From contig NZ_RQGA01000007.1 of NCBI RefSeq assembly GCF_004769575.1, positions 62,001 through 126,000 on the forward strand: a DNA stretch of 64,000 bases, read 5' to 3'. Source of the stretch: Leptospira perdikensis. GTDB lineage: Bacteria; Spirochaetota; Leptospiria; Leptospirales; Leptospiraceae. Below, piece by piece: positions 6,895 to 15,559 of the stretch; positions within the stretch are counted from its first letter, which is position 1; the number at the start of each line of letters is the position of its first letter. The notes beneath the pieces were generated by a model. It worked only from the letters and a program-made list of their open reading frames with translations, was not told the origin of the DNA and made no database searches. Both the position numbers and the translations under genes were made by a program.

Positions 6895-7878
6895 ATGATT
6901 TTAAATAAAATTTCTCCTTATGTGGGAGTTCACTGTGAAACCACAACCACAGGGACTTTGTTGAAACATATCGGACTAGATCTCTCCGAACCAATGTTAT
7001 TTGGTATTGGGGAAGGTCTTAGTTTTATATTTTGGAATATGAAGTCGATGGCTTTTCCTTTTATCGGTGGGCGGATCAAACCAGACCAATTAACAGCTAA
7101 TATAACTAAAAATTTAAATCTAAAACTAAAAATTCAAGAAACAACTTCTAAGCCGAAAGCTTGGTCATTGGTTCGAGATTTGATTGATTCGGGAACACCT
7201 GTTGGTTTGAAATTAGATTGTTTTCATTTAGAGTATTTTTCTAAACCCTTTCACTTTGCAGGACATTATGCTGCTATTTATGGGTACGACCAATCAAATG
7301 CTTATTTGATTGATACAAAACAACAGGGTGGAAAGGTTCATACTTCCTTAAAAAGTTTAGAATTGGCAAGAAACGAAAAGGGGCCCATGGCTTCTAAAAA
7401 TCTTTTTTATACAATTGAACTAGGGAAAAAACAAACAAACTTAGAAAAGGTGGTTAGACTTGCGGCAAAAAACAATGCACGTGAATATCTAAATCCTCCC
7501 ATTACCAATGTATCTTATCAAGGGATCAGAAAGTTAGCCTCGAATTTGGAGAAGTGGTTTCATTCTTCCGAAGATATCCAAAGAGATTTTGGAACCACCG
7601 CAATGATGATGGAAAAGGCAGGAACGGGTGGTGCCATCTTTAGGAATTTGTATAGAGATTTTCTTTTAGAATCCTATGAATTAACAAAAGATCCTATCTT
7701 TAAAAATACTCATCTCCAATTCAAAGAGATCGCAACCCATTGGACAGAGATTATTTCCTTGTTCGAGGTTTTGGGTAAAACAGGTGAGGATCGTTTGTTA
7801 CTTCAAATTAAAAATCTTTTGAATCTAATATCCGATTCAGAGTTTGAAGCGATGACAGAGTTATTAAAATTGAAATGA
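6895..7878 (+). CDS. BtrH-like papain-fold protein (BtrH_N / DUF4872)
   Basis: 327 residues. The N-terminal half matches the BtrH N-terminal domain: GVHCETTTTGTLLKHIGLDL with the catalytic-type Cys14, then SEPMLFGIGEGLSFIFW, and a His/Asp region FHFAGHYAAIYGYDQSNAYL giving a Cys-His-Asp triad. The C-terminal half is helical, as in DUF4872. In butirosin biosynthesis BtrH transfers an acyl group from a carrier protein to an amine. No carrier protein or other antibiotic gene is seen here, so the substrate is open; a peptidase-like or acyltransferase role is inferred. It is the last gene of the operon and is followed by a terminator-like hairpin. Confidence 0.75.
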   Translation: MILNKISPYVGVHCETTTTGTLLKHIGLDLSEPMLFGIGEGLSFIFWNMKSMAFPFIGGRIKPDQLTANITKNLNLKLKIQETTSKPKAWSLVRDLIDSGTPVGLKLDCFHLEYFSKPFHFAGHYAAIYGYDQSNAYLIDTKQQGGKVHTSLKSLELARNEKGPMASKNLFYTIELGKKQTNLEKVVRLAAKNNAREYLNPPITNVSYQGIRKLASNLEKWFHSSEDIQRDFGTTAMMMEKAGTGGAIFRNLYRDFLLESYELTKDPIFKNTHLQFKEIATHWTEIISLFEVLGKTGEDRLLLQIKNLLNLISDSEFEAMTELLKLK

Positions 7879-7882
7879 TCTT

Positions 7883-7915
7883 ATAGGTGCCTAAGATTTG
7901 ACACCTATTCTTTAA
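7883..7915 (+). terminator. Candidate terminator after BtrH-like gene
   Basis: Perfect 7-bp arms ATAGGTG (7883-7889) and CACCTAT (7902-7908) enclose a 12-nt loop, followed by TCTTTAA. It begins 5 bp after the stop codon. The stem is AU-rich and the loop long, so strength is uncertain. Confidence 0.5.
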
Positions 7916-7941
7916 ATTCTATGTGTTCTCCATTTATTAAA

Positions 7942-9693
7942 TTAGAATTGAGCAGTCACCATCAAATAAGCAAACTGAGCATTTTTAGAAAATTGATTTG
8001 TGTAAACTTGAGAGTTCATGGTGCGATCATTCACTTTGTTCTGGATGGCATCACCAGCAAATAACATACTATAACCACATTCTAAAATTAAATTTTTGTA
8101 TGGAACGTTGTATTTAAAATCAATCTCGCGAAACAAACTTCTCCCAAGCATAGATACTGGTCTATTGTCACCGGCACCTTTTTCTGTCTGGACTTGGCTC
8201 ATATCATACTGGTTGTTTGTTATAGATTCTGTACTGGCACCGGTTTTTGCAACTCCTGCTATATCATACCAACTATCCTGGAGTTTATGTTTTTCGATGA
8301 CAAAATAATCAACTCGAAAAGACCCATAAGCCCCCAAGTTATAGGATGCGTTTACTGATTTTGATTTCATATTAACCCAACTGACTTGGTCGGCCATTCC
8401 ATAAAACAAATGGTTGGTATGAAATAAGTTTTGAAAACTGGCAACGGAACCATCCGTTCTGTTGGGATCACCACTGCCTATATCGTAAGCCACACCTAAT
8501 CTAAGTTTATCGATTGTGTATCCAATGTCGGCCCCAAAAGCAAAAGTTTTGTATCTTTCTTTTTCTGAATAAAGACTATGATTGTAGTTTGTATTAGTTA
8601 AAGGATCAATCAATGTCACATCAGTTCGAATGTCGTCCCATTTTGGTCGGATGGATTTTCCTGTAGTACCTGTTTGGACTGCATATTCGAAAGAATAATC
8701 GAAAGCTTGGAGAGCCTTTTTGTTCGGTTGGGTCCTGTTTGTGATTCGGATTCCATATGTATGTAAGATATCCCATCTACCAGCTCTAGATGTTGGAGTT
8801 CCCGTTTCTCCGGTGGTAAGAACTAATGATTGGTTTGTTCTCAAATATTCTTTCTGTAAACCTAAGTAATACAAATCAATATGGAAATAATCGGAAGGTT
8901 TTAGGGTATTATAAAAGCCTGTAAAGTAAGAGTCACCTAATTCTTGTCTTTGGGCATCTGGTTTTAAAGTACAAACTTTTGTTCCGTTGTAAGGACAATC
9001 TAGATAAGGGCTATATTGGTTTTTGACTCCAAAGGAGGTGGTGTTCCCTGCAATATCGGAGTGGCGTTCACTCACGGATGTAACAAACATATGGGAGGAG
9101 AAGTATTTATCTTCCCATTTCAGTCTTAGTCCATCGAAACTTCGACCCACATTGGTCCAATCTAAAGATCCCACCAAACGTTCGTCACCATATCTTAAAA
9201 TTTGACGACCTGCTTGGATATGGAATGGCAGATTGAAGTTGTTTTTGACTTCAATGTATGCTTCACGAACATCTGTGCTTTGCCTTGTTCCATCATTGGC
9301 AGTGGAAAGACCGGTGAGAGAACCTTTTTCCGCTCCCCATAATCTTGCATCTTGGAAAGTAATTTTAGCGATCACATCTTTGGTAAATTCTTTTTGAACC
9401 CAAAATTGAATCTTCTGTCCTGTAAAATCTACGTTATCATTGGTGGTTCGATTGAAATCTAAGTTATACTTCATTTCAGGACGTACACGCACAAGGGCTC
9501 CCGCTGTAAAACCCTCAGACCAAGAAGGGGGTGGATTAGGTTTTGGTGGTTCTTGTGTGGGCGGAATCGTAGAACTTGTATTTGGTGATATGTTTGGAGT
9601 TTCTGGAGCGGGTGCCACTGTTTGTCCAATGAGTCCATAACCAATGAATAAATAAAAAAAGAGTAGGGTGATTGGTAATCTTCGCTTTTGCAT
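7942..9693 (-). CDS. AlgE-like (alginate-export family) outer-membrane beta-barrel
   Basis: 583 residues with a signal peptide (KRRLPITLLFFYLFIGYGLI, then GQ) and a Pro-rich linker (about 24-57). The barrel follows with alternating strands such as FTAGALVRVRPEMKY and FWVQKEFTKDVIAKITFQDA, the pattern of the alginate_exp porin family, and ends in a C-terminal Phe (MVTAQF), the usual outer-membrane insertion signal. Leptospira do not need to make alginate; such proteins probably act as porins for an unknown solute. No Shine-Dalgarno is seen at the ATG, and two hairpins lie just upstream. Confidence 0.78.
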   Translation of the reverse strand: MQKRRLPITLLFFYLFIGYGLIGQTVAPAPETPNISPNTSSTIPPTQEPPKPNPPPSWSEGFTAGALVRVRPEMKYNLDFNRTTNDNVDFTGQKIQFWVQKEFTKDVIAKITFQDARLWGAEKGSLTGLSTANDGTRQSTDVREAYIEVKNNFNLPFHIQAGRQILRYGDERLVGSLDWTNVGRSFDGLRLKWEDKYFSSHMFVTSVSERHSDIAGNTTSFGVKNQYSPYLDCPYNGTKVCTLKPDAQRQELGDSYFTGFYNTLKPSDYFHIDLYYLGLQKEYLRTNQSLVLTTGETGTPTSRAGRWDILHTYGIRITNRTQPNKKALQAFDYSFEYAVQTGTTGKSIRPKWDDIRTDVTLIDPLTNTNYNHSLYSEKERYKTFAFGADIGYTIDKLRLGVAYDIGSGDPNRTDGSVASFQNLFHTNHLFYGMADQVSWVNMKSKSVNASYNLGAYGSFRVDYFVIEKHKLQDSWYDIAGVAKTGASTESITNNQYDMSQVQTEKGAGDNRPVSMLGRSLFREIDFKYNVPYKNLILECGYSMLFAGDAIQNKVNDRTMNSQVYTNQFSKNAQFAYLMVTAQF

Positions 9694-9700
9694 TTTCTAA

Positions 9701-9733
9701 AAGACCAGACTTGCGGTCTTCTCCTATGAGAAG
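9701..9733 (-). promoter_or_regulatory. Two overlapping hairpins in the 5' leader of the AlgE-like gene
   Basis: Hairpin A pairs 9701-9706 (AAGACC) with 9715-9720 (GGTCTT). Hairpin B pairs 9718-9723 (CTTCTC) with 9728-9733 (GAGAAG) around a 4-nt loop. They share 9718-9720, so the full stems exclude each other. In the gene's direction hairpin A ends with UUUU 7 nt before the ATG, where the ribosome must bind. This could be an attenuator or translation switch; pairing is seen, control is inference. Confidence 0.4.
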
Positions 9734-9894
9734 CGGAAATGCAAGAATCGTACACTTTGAACCAAAAGTAGTAAAAAATATGAAGAATGGCTAGAATACT
9801 GAGCAAATTGTATCTTTTAGTAGGGCATACAAAAGATACAAGATTCGAACTTCTGATACAATCAGTATATAGAATGGGAAATATGTTTGTGATT

Positions 9895-10080
9895 TTAAAG
9901 TTTTGCGTAAGGAATGTGCAGATGGGTCCTTACAGAGACCCCCCGCGCCAGCGATAGTAGCGGAAATCCTTTCCCTACCCATAATCATGGTTATCTACAA
10001 ACAGATCGGAAAGATTGGAGCGAATAGCGCGGTCGCGTTATCCAATCTAAGTTTGATCCTCGAAACGTTTGCGAGGCGCT
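9895..10080. other. GC-rich structured spacer element (9694-10086)
   Basis: This 393-bp spacer has no credible gene. From 9925 on it is far richer in GC than its surroundings. It holds GGGTC/GACCC arms near 9926-9943, an 8-bp stem AGATTGGA (10012-10019) with TCCAATCT (10041-10048) enclosing a second inner stem (TAGCGCG with CGCGTTA), and a near-perfect palindrome CCTCGAAACGTTTGCGAGG at 10058-10076. Word order resembles the element at 340-470. It may be a dispersed repeat, a structured RNA or a mobile-element relic; I cannot choose from one copy. Confidence 0.4.
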
Positions 10081-10086
10081 AAAGTT

Positions 10087-11109
10087 TCATTCCCAACTCA
10101 CTACTACTTTTCCAAAATGTTTTCCTGTTTGTAGATACTGTAATGCTTCCGGAACTTCATCGAATCCGAACACTTTGTCCACAACTGGTTTCATTTTGTT
10201 TTGTTCAATGGCGCGGTTCATTTTTTCAAAATCGGCGCGGCTACCTACAATCACTCCTTGGACTTTGACCCCCTGCATCAGAATGGGGTAAAGAGAAAGA
10301 CTGGATTCTCCACCGGCAAGGACACCAATGAGAGCAATGGTTCCATATGGTTTTATACTCATCATAGACTTTTGCATGGTGCCAGCTCCTCCCACTTCGA
10401 TGATGAGGTCGGCCCCTGCCATTTTGGTATGTTTGCGGACATCACGTTCCCAATTGGTTTTGGTTGCATAGTTGATGGTTGCGTCCGCACCAAGGGTTTT
10501 GGCACGATCCAGTTTTTCATCACTGGAAGAGGTGACGATGACTCGGGCTCCCATCATTTTCGCAAACTGGAGGGCAAATAAAGAAACACCACCGGTTCCG
10601 AGACAAAGGACATCCGATCCGGGTTCAATCCCACCAAAATTCACAACGGCATTGTATGCGGTAAGGCCGGCACAACCTAAGGTGGCAGCTTCTTTGTCTG
10701 TTAGGTGGTTTGGTGTGGCTACGAGTCCTTCTTCTTGAAATTTGCCATAATTCACTAAACAGCCGTCATGTGGGCCTCCGAGGGTGGAACGAAGGTTGTC
10801 CATATTGGGTGCCCCGTCCATCCATTTCTGGGCAAAAATCGGGAGGACTCGGTCTCCTTTTTTCCAAAGAGTAACTTCTGATCCGACGGCTTCTACAACA
10901 CCGGCTCCATCAGAACAAGGGATAAGAGGGAGTTTTTGTCTGGGATTGTAAGTTCCAATCACCATTAAATAATCACGATAATTCAGTGAAGTCGCTGTTA
11001 GGCGAACGAGAACTTCTTTGGGAGCAAGCGATTCAGAAAGATCTCTTGTTGATTGTTTTAGGTTCTCTAATCCGAATGATCCTTGGATTTCCCATACTTT
11101 GTTTAACAT
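10087..11109 (-). CDS. Zinc-independent MDR alcohol dehydrogenase / quinone oxidoreductase
   Basis: 340 residues of the medium-chain dehydrogenase superfamily. A GroES-like N-terminal domain (to about 150) holds [20 protein letters not shown] and a [16 protein letters not shown] segment. The NAD(P)-binding Rossmann domain shows [20 protein letters not shown] and the coenzyme strand [13 protein letters not shown]. The four-cysteine structural zinc lobe is absent, as in quinone-oxidoreductase-like members. Substrate unknown. It is divergent from the SDR gene at 11202 with 92 bp between starts; the shared spacer must hold both promoters. Confidence 0.82.
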   Translation of the reverse strand: MLNKVWEIQGSFGLENLKQSTRDLSESLAPKEVLVRLTATSLNYRDYLMVIGTYNPRQKLPLIPCSDGAGVVEAVGSEVTLWKKGDRVLPIFAQKWMDGAPNMDNLRSTLGGPHDGCLVNYGKFQEEGLVATPNHLTDKEAATLGCAGLTAYNAVVNFGGIEPGSDVLCLGTGGVSLFALQFAKMMGARVIVTSSSDEKLDRAKTLGADATINYATKTNWERDVRKHTKMAGADLIIEVGGAGTMQKSMMSIKPYGTIALIGVLAGGESSLSLYPILMQGVKVQGVIVGSRADFEKMNRAIEQNKMKPVVDKVFGFDEVPEALQYLQTGKHFGKVVVSWE

Positions 11110-11201
11110 ATTTCCTCGTTCGATTTAAAATCAAAATTCACTCGTCAGATCCTCGGGCCTCCTTATCCTTTGTCGAGTGGGAATACGAGGAGTGGGTCGT
11201 T

Positions 11202-12011
11202 ATGAAAAAAGATTTTTGGAACGATAGGGTGGTAGTGATCACCGGGGCAACGAGTGGAATTGGGAAAGCTTTGTATGAAGAACTTGCTCTTTTCCCTTGT
11301 GAACTTGTCCTTGTGGCAAGACGTGCCGCAGAAATTGAAGAACCCAAAAACAAACACGAAGGGGTGATCATTCACCGCGTGGCTTGTGACCTTTCTGATC
11401 CCACTTCTGTTTTAGATGCTGTAGAGTGGATCCAAAAGGAAGTTTCAAAAATTGATATCTTATTTAATAATGCTGGGATAACGGCCCACGGTAGATTTGA
11501 TTCTCTGTCGATGGATGTGTATCGCAAAACCTTTGCTACGAATTTTTTTGGCCCCATTCAATTGGTACGTGGCCTTTTGCCTCTTCTTCTTGCGGCCAAA
11601 GGAAATATTGTGACTACTTCCACAGTTTCAGCTTTGTACGGAGTGCCGGGCCGGGCCGCTTACTCAGCTTCCAAGTCGGCCTTACATGCGGCACTCGAAT
11701 CCCTTCGGATAGAAACCATGGAAGAGGGGCTTGGTGTATCTCTTGTTTGTGTTCCTTACACAGATACAGCCCTACGGACTTCAGGCCTTGATGCTTCTGG
11801 AGGAATTTTATCAGAAGCTCCTGCCAAAGGAAAACGGAAGACGGCCAAAGAAGTGGCTCATGTTTTAATGTCTGTGGCAAAGGACAAAGAAGCAAGGCTT
11901 GTCACATTCAATTTAAGCGGTCGATTTTTAGAATGGATGCGATTTTTCTCTCCTAAGTTTTTAGAAAAAATTCTATATAAAAAACTCTACTCGGACTTCA
12001 AATCGCACTGA
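11202..12011 (+). CDS. Short-chain dehydrogenase/reductase (SDR)
   Basis: 269 residues from the ATG at 11202, chosen over upstream in-frame starts because AGGAG (11187-11191) lies 10 bp before it and because the protein then begins MKKDFWNDRVVVITGATSGI. The SDR features are complete: TGATSGIG cofactor loop, NNAG (LFNNAGITAHG), and the catalytic Ser and YSASK (TVSALYGVPGRAAYSASK). The C-terminus is hydrophobic and basic, suggesting membrane association. It starts an operon with the DUF1295 and cyclopropane-synthase-like genes, pointing to a lipid or fatty-acyl substrate. Confidence 0.85.
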   Translation: MKKDFWNDRVVVITGATSGIGKALYEELALFPCELVLVARRAAEIEEPKNKHEGVIIHRVACDLSDPTSVLDAVEWIQKEVSKIDILFNNAGITAHGRFDSLSMDVYRKTFATNFFGPIQLVRGLLPLLLAAKGNIVTTSTVSALYGVPGRAAYSASKSALHAALESLRIETMEEGLGVSLVCVPYTDTALRTSGLDASGGILSEAPAKGKRKTAKEVAHVLMSVAKDKEARLVTFNLSGRFLEWMRFFSPKFLEKILYKKLYSDFKSH

Positions 12012-12050
12012 AAGCTGTCTAAACCAAGGTATAGGGAGAAGATCTATCCT

Positions 12051-12866
12051 TTGGAAAATTTATTATTTTCGTATTTAGCGGCTGTTATATTTACATTTTT
12101 GTTTATGAGTTTGATGTGGTTCTGGGGAAAATACAGAGACAACTATGCCGTTATTGATGTGGGTTGGGGACTTGTTATCGCCGGGATTGCGAGTATCCTT
12201 GTTTGTTTTGGACGTGGGAATGGATTTGCTAAACTAGCAGTGCTTATACCCGTTTGGATCTGGGCTCTTCGGTTGTCAGGTTTTCTTTATTTCACACGCA
12301 TCCGAACAAACCATCCGGAAGATAAACGATATGCTGGGTTTCGAAAAGATTACGGTGAAAAAGTTCATCAAAAGATGTTTACTAACGTTTTTCTTTTGCA
12401 AGGATTTTTGGCCCTTCTTTTATCGTTCCCATTTTATTTTGCCGCACAATGGAATTTATTCCCAAATTCTGGGGCCATAGGGCCTAACGGATATTTGATG
12501 GTATTTCTGGGATGGGTTTTGTTTGTTCTAGGAGTAGTTGGGGAAACGATCTCTGACCGCGATCTCCACAGGTTTGTGGCCGATCCTAAAAACAAAGGTA
12601 AGGTTTGTAACGTAGGTCTTTGGAAGTATTCACGCCATCCCAACTATTTTTTTGAATGGATCATTTGGGTGGGGATTGGGATCATTCCGATTCTTTCCGC
12701 ACCAATGGCGATTTTGTCGCTTCTCACACCTCTCTTTATGTTTGTATTGTTACGATTTGTATCAGGTGTTCCTTTTGCAGAAAAATACTCTCTCCTTTCC
12801 AAAGGAGATCTGTTTCGGGAATACCAACGGACGACCAATGCATTTTTCCCATGGTTTTCAAAATAA
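12051..12866 (+). CDS. DUF1295 (steroid 5-alpha-reductase-like) integral membrane protein
   Basis: 271 residues, about seven membrane helices. The C-terminal family block is clear: GLWKYSRHPNYFFEWIIWVG, followed by a FREYQRTTNAFFPWFSK tail, typical of DUF1295 and isoprenylcysteine-methyltransferase/steroid-reductase-like proteins. The start is a TTG at 12051, supported by AGGGAGAA (12033-12040) at 10 bp; the next Met would remove the first membrane helix. DUF1295 genes often neighbour cyclopropane-fatty-acid-synthase-like genes, as here, and probably reduce or modify unsaturated acyl chains in the membrane. Confidence 0.83.
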   Translation: MENLLFSYLAAVIFTFLFMSLMWFWGKYRDNYAVIDVGWGLVIAGIASILVCFGRGNGFAKLAVLIPVWIWALRLSGFLYFTRIRTNHPEDKRYAGFRKDYGEKVHQKMFTNVFLLQGFLALLLSFPFYFAAQWNLFPNSGAIGPNGYLMVFLGWVLFVLGVVGETISDRDLHRFVADPKNKGKVCNVGLWKYSRHPNYFFEWIIWVGIGIIPILSAPMAILSLLTPLFMFVLLRFVSGVPFAEKYSLLSKGDLFREYQRTTNAFFPWFSK

Positions 12867-12885
12867 AAATAATAAAGGATAAAAA

Positions 12886-13956
12886 ATGAATTTTAATGAT
12901 TCTGCCCCAAAAGATGAGGGTTCAACTTTTAGTATCAATTCCCTTTTAGAAAAAGATATTTTTCCAGATTGGCTCATTCGTTTTCGAATCCGTCAACTTT
13001 TGAAACTTCGTATCCGCCAAGAAAGGAAAGAAAATCCTACGACCCAACTCCAACACAAAATAAACTATGTGAATGAGTTAAAAAAATCCCCCATTGCGGT
13101 TCATACTGCGGCTGCCAACGAACAACATTACGAAGTCCCTAGTGATTTTTTTACCTATGTGATGGGACCAAGGATGAAATATTCCTCTGGATATTGGCCT
13201 TCCTTCGATACCAGTTTTGCTGAGTCAGAAGAAGAAATGCTTCGAATCACTGTGGAACGAGCAGAGATTCAAAATGGAATGAAGGTTTTGGATTTGGGAT
13301 GCGGTTGGGGGAGTATCTCTCTATATATTGCCGAACAATTTCCTAAGTGTAAGGTTACAGGTGTTTCTAATTCGCGCACTCAAAAAGAATTCATCGACAA
13401 ACGTGCCAAAGAACGTGGGTTAAAAAATCTCACCATCATCACAAAGGACATGAACGATTTTACCACCAAAGATAAGTTTGATCGGATTGTTTCTGTAGAG
13501 ATGTTAGAACATATGAAAAACTATGAGAAACTTTTTGAAAAACTATCTAAGTTCCTTGTCGCAGATGGAAAGTTTTTTGTACATATCTTCACTCATAAAG
13601 AATTTGCTTATCCTTTTGAAGTTATTGATGAAACAGATTGGATGGCGAAGTATTTTTTTACAGGTGGGCAGATGCCATCGGATGATTTGTTTTTATACTT
13701 CCAAAAGGATTTTTTAATCGAAAATCATTGGGTTGTGAATGGGACTCATTATGCGAGAACAAGCGAAGCTTGGTATGATAACATGATAGACAACAAGGAT
13801 AAACTATTGCCTATCCTTGCGAGTACTTACGGCGAAAAAGAAAAAACCAAATGGTTTGTTTATTGGAAAGTTTTCTTTCTCGCCTGTGCTGAGTTATGGG
13901 GTTACCGAAACGGTGAGGAGTGGTTTGTTAGCCACTACTTGTTTCGAAAACGCTGA
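12886..13956 (+). CDS. Cyclopropane-fatty-acyl-phospholipid-synthase-like SAM methyltransferase
   Basis: 356 residues. The SAM motif I is VLDLGCGWGSISLYIAEQFP, with a CFA-family approach segment AANEQHYEVPSDFFTYVMGP and a post-I acidic loop. A later EMLEHMKNYEKLFEKLSKFL block is also typical. CFA synthases methylate acyl double bonds of phospholipids using SAM. The protein is closer to the shorter branch that includes plant coclaurine N-methyltransferase-like enzymes, so the exact substrate is uncertain. It follows the DUF1295 gene by 19 bp and overlaps the helicase gene tail to tail by 22 bp. Confidence 0.82.
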   Translation: MNFNDSAPKDEGSTFSINSLLEKDIFPDWLIRFRIRQLLKLRIRQERKENPTTQLQHKINYVNELKKSPIAVHTAAANEQHYEVPSDFFTYVMGPRMKYSSGYWPSFDTSFAESEEEMLRITVERAEIQNGMKVLDLGCGWGSISLYIAEQFPKCKVTGVSNSRTQKEFIDKRAKERGLKNLTIITKDMNDFTTKDKFDRIVSVEMLEHMKNYEKLFEKLSKFLVADGKFFVHIFTHKEFAYPFEVIDETDWMAKYFFTGGQMPSDDLFLYFQKDFLIENHWVVNGTHYARTSEAWYDNMIDNKDKLLPILASTYGEKEKTKWFVYWKVFFLACAELWGYRNGEEWFVSHYLFRKR

Positions 13957-15509
13957 GTTTTTTTCCCAGCAGCCTTTACGTAAACGCCACCTTCTTTTTT
14001 AGAAGAGGGTGCGCTACTACGGCGAGAATCCCCACCTCGGTCACTTCGTTCTCCCCGTTCACTTCTTTCGCTATTGGATCTTCCGCCACGGTATCCACCG
14101 CGACCGCCACCGCCTGAACCACCACCATCATCACGACGTCTTCTTCCGGATCCACCACTAGGAGGAGTTTCACTCCATTCCCCAGGTGTTTTTCCGATTT
14201 TTTCAGGGCCGCTGATTTTGGTTTTATCAAGCATAGTCGAAAGTAGTTTCAAAGAAAGAGATCTTTTGTCGTCTAACTTCAAAAGTTTTTCTAAAACTTC
14301 TTCTGCATCTGCGTGGATTTCCGTTTCCACTACTTTGTTTAGGAAATCTTCTTCCCGTCTTGCGAGTACTTCCTTTTTAGTAGGAAGAGCAGCAATGGTA
14401 AGGTTCATTCCAGAAGTACCTTTTAGTCTTAGAAGGGCACGAGATTCTCTTGTGGTTACAAGAGTCACAGCCTTTCCTGATTTTCCAGCACGACCTGTAC
14501 GACCAATTCTATGTGTATAACTTTCGCTATCAAAAGGAAGGTGGTAGTTGATCACAAGAGACAAATCTTTTACGTCTAGTCCACGTGCGGCAACGTCTGT
14601 TGCTACAAGGATTTTAACGCGGCCATCGTGTAGGCTTTTTAAAACTTGTTCTCTTTGTTTTTGGTTTAGGTCTCCGTGAAGTGCTTCTACTGGATATCCT
14701 TTGAAACCAAGGGTTGCTTTTAAATCGTCTGCTTCTTTTTTTGTTTTTGTGAAGATGATTGCCTTATAAGGGTTTTCATAATCCAAAATTCGAACTACAG
14801 AAATTTCTCGTTCAGCTTCATCAATCACGTAGTACACTTGTTCGATGTTCTTAGAAGATTTTTCTGTTGCTGCAATTTTTACATGAGCGGGGTGCGTTTG
14901 GTACTTACTTGCCAACTTCTTAATGGGCTCCGGCATGGTTGCGGAGAAAAGTAAGGTTTGTCTTTTGGTTGGCAGTAGATTAAAGATGGATTCAATATCA
15001 TCCATAAAGCCCATATCGAGCATTTCATCTGCTTCATCCAATATCACCATGGAAGGTTTGAAATTTTTAAGTTCCTTTCCTTTCAATAGGTCGAGAAGTC
15101 TTCCTGGAGTTGCGACAGCAACTTGGGCACCTTTTGCCACTTGTGTAATTTGTTTAGAATAGGAACTGCCACCGTAAATGGTAGTGGTTTTGATTCCTAA
15201 ATGTTTTCCCAGTTTATACAATTCATCTGATACTTGCAGAGCAAGTTCACGAGTCGGTGTGAGGACAAGCACTTGCATGCCATCATTCACATTGATTCGG
15301 TTCAAACAGGGGAGTCCGTAAGCTGCAGTTTTCCCGGTTCCGGTCTGCGCTTGTGCGATTAAATCTTTTCCTTCCAATACGAGCGGAATCGCTTGTTTTT
15401 GGATAGGGCTTGGTGATTCGAAGCCTGCTTCAGTGATTCCTTGTAGTATTTCAGGACGTAATCCGAAGGATTGGAAGTCATTTCCAACTTCGGTGTCATT
15501 CTTAGTCAT
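13935..15509 (-). CDS. DEAD-box ATP-dependent RNA helicase with RGG tail
   Basis: 524 residues from the ATG at 15509 (an in-frame TTG 15 bp upstream is also open). All helicase motifs are present: Q-motif FESPSPIQKQAIP, Walker A AQTGTGKTAA, DEAD box VILDEADEMLDMGF, SAT in LLFSATMP, and HRIGRTGR. An unstructured C-terminal tail (about 435-524) rich in Gly, Arg and Ser with RGG repeats (GGGRGGYRGGRS) should bind RNA non-specifically. Family members unwind structured mRNA and help ribosome assembly, often in the cold. It is likely monocistronic. Confidence 0.93.
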   Translation of the reverse strand: MTKNDTEVGNDFQSFGLRPEILQGITEAGFESPSPIQKQAIPLVLEGKDLIAQAQTGTGKTAAYGLPCLNRINVNDGMQVLVLTPTRELALQVSDELYKLGKHLGIKTTTIYGGSSYSKQITQVAKGAQVAVATPGRLLDLLKGKELKNFKPSMVILDEADEMLDMGFMDDIESIFNLLPTKRQTLLFSATMPEPIKKLASKYQTHPAHVKIAATEKSSKNIEQVYYVIDEAEREISVVRILDYENPYKAIIFTKTKKEADDLKATLGFKGYPVEALHGDLNQKQREQVLKSLHDGRVKILVATDVAARGLDVKDLSLVINYHLPFDSESYTHRIGRTGRAGKSGKAVTLVTTRESRALLRLKGTSGMNLTIAALPTKKEVLARREEDFLNKVVETEIHADAEEVLEKLLKLDDKRSLSLKLLSTMLDKTKISGPEKIGKTPGEWSETPPSGGSGRRRRDDGGGSGGGGRGGYRGGRSNSERSERGERSDRGGDSRRSSAPSSKKEGGVYVKAAGKKTQRFRNK

Positions 15510-15559
15510 GGAAATAGGATACAATAAAAAAATGGCCTAAAAAAGAAAGGCAAAAATAC

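Noticed and set aside
9791..9988. A 65-codon minus-strand frame in the 9694-10086 spacer
   Set aside because: It runs from the GC-rich element into AT-rich DNA with an abrupt change in composition and no ribosome site; better explained as structured non-coding sequence.
10986..11201. Longer N-terminus for the SDR gene
   Set aside because: The extension overlaps the divergent dehydrogenase gene, has no homology to SDRs and lies upstream of a good AGGAG site for the ATG at 11202.
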